From assembly GCA_900128565.1 (NCBI GenBank), contig LT636061.1:1-18494 (forward strand): a stretch of 18,494 bases of DNA. Direction: 5' to 3'. A program made the position numbers and the translations under genes. This document shows, piece by piece, positions 15,731 through 18,494 of the stretch; position 1 is the stretch's first letter, and every line of letters starts with the position of its first letter. The notes beneath the pieces are model-generated. The model saw nothing but the letters and a program-made list of their open reading frames with translations, was not told the origin of the DNA and ran no database searches. The DNA is from Stramenopiles sp. TOSAG23-6 (Eukaryota; Sar).

Positions 15731-17809
15731 TCACCATCCGAGTGAATGAATAGCAGGATTGTCTTGGGTTCCGTTTACATAATCTCCAGTAATGTCACCA
15801 AACATAGACATGTCCTTTGCTTCTCGAATGGAATTCTCAACCACTTGTTGTTCGACTTTAACTTCAACATTACTGCCATCTCCCTCGTGCGCCTTCTCAA
15901 TCGCACTTTTCAATTCTTTCTGTTCGGTAACATAATCCTTTGTGATTTTTTCAGCAATTTCCCATTCATTTCCTTGTATCGTATCGAAATCTGCAGACTG
16001 GATCGCGATGGCCACATTCATGGCCACTGTCAACATTTCACTTGGTAGCCGTAATCTTTTTTCCTGCGCAATACGGAGACCATCACCACGATTAATTTGC
16101 CGTATGTGACCAATAATAGTTACATCACGAGATCTTAAGCCATGATCTTGATACCATTTCAAGTCTTCCTTGACAATATTTTGGACGTGCGTCTTCTGAT
16201 CATCGTCTGCTTCATTTGCATCATACCATTTACCACTGTAATCAGCATTAATCTTTTTAAATTCTCTTTTGTAATCTTGTTCTCTCTCACGTTTCTTTTC
16301 TTCGTATTCACCAGTTTGCGTATTTGCAGCTTCAGATAAAATTTCTTCAACTTTTTTGGTAATGTATAATTTTTGCTCCTCATTTTCATAAATTCCCTTG
16401 ATAACATCTTGATCTGGCATATTTTTCGAAACATTTAGAACTTTATCAATTGTGGAATAATAACTACCATCCAGTTTGTACGACGTAGTTTTTACACCAT
16501 CTTTAGCTTCAAAAATCGTTAAATAGTACATGGACGAAAATGTGCTCTGGTTGTGAACAATACTATCCCACACCATACTCTCTCGATCTTTCATTTGCTT
16601 ACAGTAGTTCTTTGATTCCATTACACATTGGTTCGTATCGATATTACTGTTACTTGCTTGGACCAATAGACGTTCCTTGGAACATTTGGTCGGCCAGTCC
16701 AAACAACTACAGCAATGAAGCAAATCATCCTTTGTAGGTTTCTCCATATATCCCAAGTTTTCAAGGCAGATATTGTAAAAATTGGGACATAGCTCTTTCG
16801 CGTGAATGAGCTGCTCTTTTGTCTGACTTTCAAGTGCCTGCTCTGTGTTTTCCCTCAGTTTTTTTAAATCCGACTGTAATTTTTCAGACTGCTGCGTCCT
16901 ATCATTATCCTTCAAATTTTGCATGTATACGTCAAACTGATAAATTTGTTTTTTCAAAGCATAATCCTCTTCTTTGAGTACCTCCTCAGCAATTTGTACT
17001 TTATCAGCTCTTTTTTTTATAACCTGAATAACAGCTTCCAGGTCAGTCTTCTGAGCTTCTGCCACACCCTTTAATTGTTCAAGATATTCTTTTCGACCTT
17101 TAATTCCTTCGGCAGTAGGTGCACATTTTAACGCGTGCTTCGCATTATTCTCCTCAGGCTTTTTCTTATCTGGCCATTTTGTTTCAAATGTTTTATCCAG
17201 AACCTTTTTAATTTTTTCTTTGACTCCTTTTAGTTTGTTATCCATATCCTCTAACGTTGATGCGTTAAATGGTGAAGCCAATAAAAGGTCACAACGTTTG
17301 TCTTCATTTCCAGAAGCCTTTTTTTCACAGCAAGCACTCTTGTTGTCTTGTACAACTTCACCAAACTTTCGTTCAGGTTGATCTCTTGCTCTACAAACAT
17401 ATGAGCAACGGACGTGTTTACGCGAGAGATATGATAGCCCCCGAAGAGGTCTGAATTCGCTCTTCTTGTCGTCGCCCAAAATATTTTCGAACTTTTTTTC
17501 GAGTTCTTGAGTTTCTTTTTTCTCGTGTAGCGTAACTAGATGTGCATCATTATATTCTTGCATATATGCTGTCGTATCAAAACTTCCATATTCACAATAT
17601 ACGCACTCAGTTTGATCCTTATTGCACTCTTCTTTAGTCGTATGTCTTTTACATTTCGCGTCAATTTCTCTTTTCTGTGCGTCAAGTATAATTACGTTTT
17701 TTACAGCAGTATCTGCTAGAGAAAAAGCAATAACATTGAAGAACACAAGACATTTGTACAGTGTAGTCATACAATTTGATCCTCTCATTGACTTTGTCAT
17801 TTCTTGCAA
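15731..17809 (-). CDS. Large secreted Cys-motif/coiled-coil protein, unknown function
   Basis: An intronless protein of up to 692 residues. The best signal peptide starts at the later ATG at 17770 (MTTLYKCLVFFNVIAFSLAD); ATGs at 17809 and 17788 are in frame upstream, so the true start is open. Numbering from 17809: residues 53-72 hold C-x8-C-x6-C-x2-C (CKRHTTKEECNKDQTECVYC), matching the ankyrin protein's motif in spacing and in the Thr, Glu and Tyr positions. A second Cys cluster follows at about 133-175 (CSYVC, ACCEKK). About 185-340 is charged and heptad-like, probably coiled coil. A third cluster lies at about 340-383 (LCPNFYNIC, HCCSCLDW). The remainder is acidic/helical, ending MFGDITGDYVNGTQDN. 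I recognise no family. A disulfide-rich secreted or vesicle protein is likely. It is less AT-biased than the intron-rich genes by eye. Confidence 0.75.
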   Translation of the reverse strand: MQEMTKSMRGSNCMTTLYKCLVFFNVIAFSLADTAVKNVIILDAQKREIDAKCKRHTTKEECNKDQTECVYCEYGSFDTTAYMQEYNDAHLVTLHEKKETQELEKKFENILGDDKKSEFRPLRGLSYLSRKHVRCSYVCRARDQPERKFGEVVQDNKSACCEKKASGNEDKRCDLLLASPFNASTLEDMDNKLKGVKEKIKKVLDKTFETKWPDKKKPEENNAKHALKCAPTAEGIKGRKEYLEQLKGVAEAQKTDLEAVIQVIKKRADKVQIAEEVLKEEDYALKKQIYQFDVYMQNLKDNDRTQQSEKLQSDLKKLRENTEQALESQTKEQLIHAKELCPNFYNICLENLGYMEKPTKDDLLHCCSCLDWPTKCSKERLLVQASNSNIDTNQCVMESKNYCKQMKDRESMVWDSIVHNQSTFSSMYYLTIFEAKDGVKTTSYKLDGSYYSTIDKVLNVSKNMPDQDVIKGIYENEEQKLYITKKVEEILSEAANTQTGEYEEKKREREQDYKREFKKINADYSGKWYDANEADDDQKTHVQNIVKEDLKWYQDHGLRSRDVTIIGHIRQINRGDGLRIAQEKRLRLPSEMLTVAMNVAIAIQSADFDTIQGNEWEIAEKITKDYVTEQKELKSAIEKAHEGDGSNVEVKVEQQVVENSIREAKDMSMFGDITGDYVNGTQDNPAIHSLGW

Positions 17810-18345
17810 TAAGAAAACTCGTCGCCGAACTTTTACAACGTTCCTCAGTGCGAAGAGTCGTATCCAATGTGAAGATTCGTATCCAAGAAATTTTTATTGA
17901 AATTTTCAAAATTTCGAAAAAAAGTTGAGCGTTTTTATTTTTGAAAAAAAAAATCTTCTTAACTCCACGAAATCTGATGAATTATATTAACGAAAAAAAA
18001 GAGAGAAATTTGAAATTTCTTTTCAAATTCAAAATGGAAAGGGAAAAACGAAACAAAAAAAAAACAGGTTTTGATTAATTTTAGTCTCTCTCTGTATTCT
18101 CTCTGTATAACTCTTTTGTTTGATGAACCATCGAACTTTGATATTTAAACTCATGTAACATCTTCCAAATATAAAATCATGAATTAACCAAGGAAAATTA
18201 CTTGAGCTACTCAGCAAAGTCTCAAACTTTATTGAAAACATAATCTTCTTAAGAACAGTTTTCGTTCGAAATAAAGAAGCTGTTCGATTAAAAAAGTATT
18301 TGAATATGAAGCGATAGATATTCATTCGTGCGCTTATAGAAATGA
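17810..18345. other. Upstream region of the minus-strand gene
   Basis: AT-rich and homopolymer-rich. A short repeat CGTATCCAA occurs at about 17869 and 17879. Frames here are low-complexity and I do not support any as a gene. Confidence 0.5.
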
Positions 18346-18494
18346 CTTTTTAGATATACTGAAGAGACTTTCGTAGATGCGCTGTATAACCAAACCCAAG
18401 AGTCTTTCGTAAATGCGATATATAACAAAACCCAAGAGACTTCCGTAGATGCGCTATATAACCAAATCCAAGAGAAAACGAGAGTCTTTCAAAG
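18346..18494 (+). CDS. Possible exon encoding 12-residue repeats (partial)
   Basis: After a TGA at 18343-18345 a plus-strand frame stays open to the window end. It reads three 12-residue repeats: ETFVDALYNQTQ, ESFVNAIYNKTQ, ETSVDALYNQIQ. The unit is 36 bases, a multiple of three, and most differences are conservative (D/N, L/I, Q/K, T/S). No ATG lies in this frame after the stop, so it would need an upstream exon, or an ATG in another frame if this is not coding. N-x-T sequons occur in each of the first two units. Function unknown. Confidence 0.4.
18365..18472. repeat. 36-bp tandem repeat, three full copies
   Basis: Units at 18365-18400, 18401-18436 and 18437-18472, each beginning AGACTT/AGTCTT and ending CCAAG, with a diverged partial copy to the window edge. 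Clear minisatellite structure whether or not it is coding. Confidence 0.9.

Noticed and set aside
15746-17900. Plus-strand frames opposite the large Cys-rich gene
   Set aside because: Short, overlapping the long minus-strand frame with its clear signal peptide and Cys pattern; shadows.
18029-18325. Minus-strand frame of 98 codons
   Set aside because: Low-complexity, Phe/Lys-rich translation of AT-rich DNA with no domain or good start context.

Overview
This is eukaryotic nuclear DNA: clearly AT-rich, with multi-exon genes split by short T-rich introns, long homopolymer runs, no operon structure, and proteins carrying secretory or mitochondrial N-termini. It suggests a protist. The plant/stramenopile-type LRRs, the GT32 and GT25 domains and the CCCTAA-type telomere-like words fit several algal, stramenopile, alveolate or rhizarian lineages. 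The sequence alone does not let me name the organism.

Layout, left to right. (1) 1-364, minus: 5' exon of an unrecognised gene that leaves the window inside an intron. (2) 931-1728, plus: a predicted secreted protein with a Cys motif and ankyrin repeats. (3) 2064-3167, minus, and 3491-4743, plus: a divergent pair. One is a membrane-anchored protein with three RCC1 repeats; the other is a secreted LRR protein whose last repeat is pushed out of frame. Both carry a similar F-box-like stretch. (4) 5234-6568, plus: a type II membrane protein with a proline-rich stalk and a probable GNAT-like domain. (5) 6877-8943, plus: a six-exon mitochondrial branched-chain aminotransferase. (6) 9169-15624, plus: a nine-exon gene for a protein of about 1736 residues. 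It joins a GT32 glycosyltransferase, a GT25 glycosyltransferase and a third GT-A-like domain. (7) 15731-17809, minus: a large secreted Cys-rich/coiled-coil protein sharing the Cys motif of the ankyrin protein. (8) 18346-18494: a 36-bp tandem repeat that reads as a 12-residue protein repeat and runs off the right edge.

The main discovery is in the introns. I rebuilt the aminotransferase from family conservation and the glycosyltransferase from conservation plus open frame. Together they need 13 introns. Only 2 end in AG; the other 11 must end in AT to keep the frame and the conserved residues. With these junctions the two genes become uninterrupted frames of exactly 393 and 1737 codons. The junction pattern is exon-AT|GTAAGT...ACAT|GG-exon, so the AT is a short direct repeat and the exact cut is ambiguous (GT-AT or AT-AC). 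Most of these introns also carry TACCTAACAAA or a close relative 20-55 nt before the 3' end, which looks like a strong branch site. The two AG introns lack it. This points to a non-canonical 3' splice-site system or to a family of inserted introns (introners).

Five of the six complete genes that look secreted or membrane-bound are intronless in their coding part, while the aminotransferase and the large glycosyltransferase are intron-rich. No tRNA, rRNA, CRISPR array or recognisable transposase was seen.
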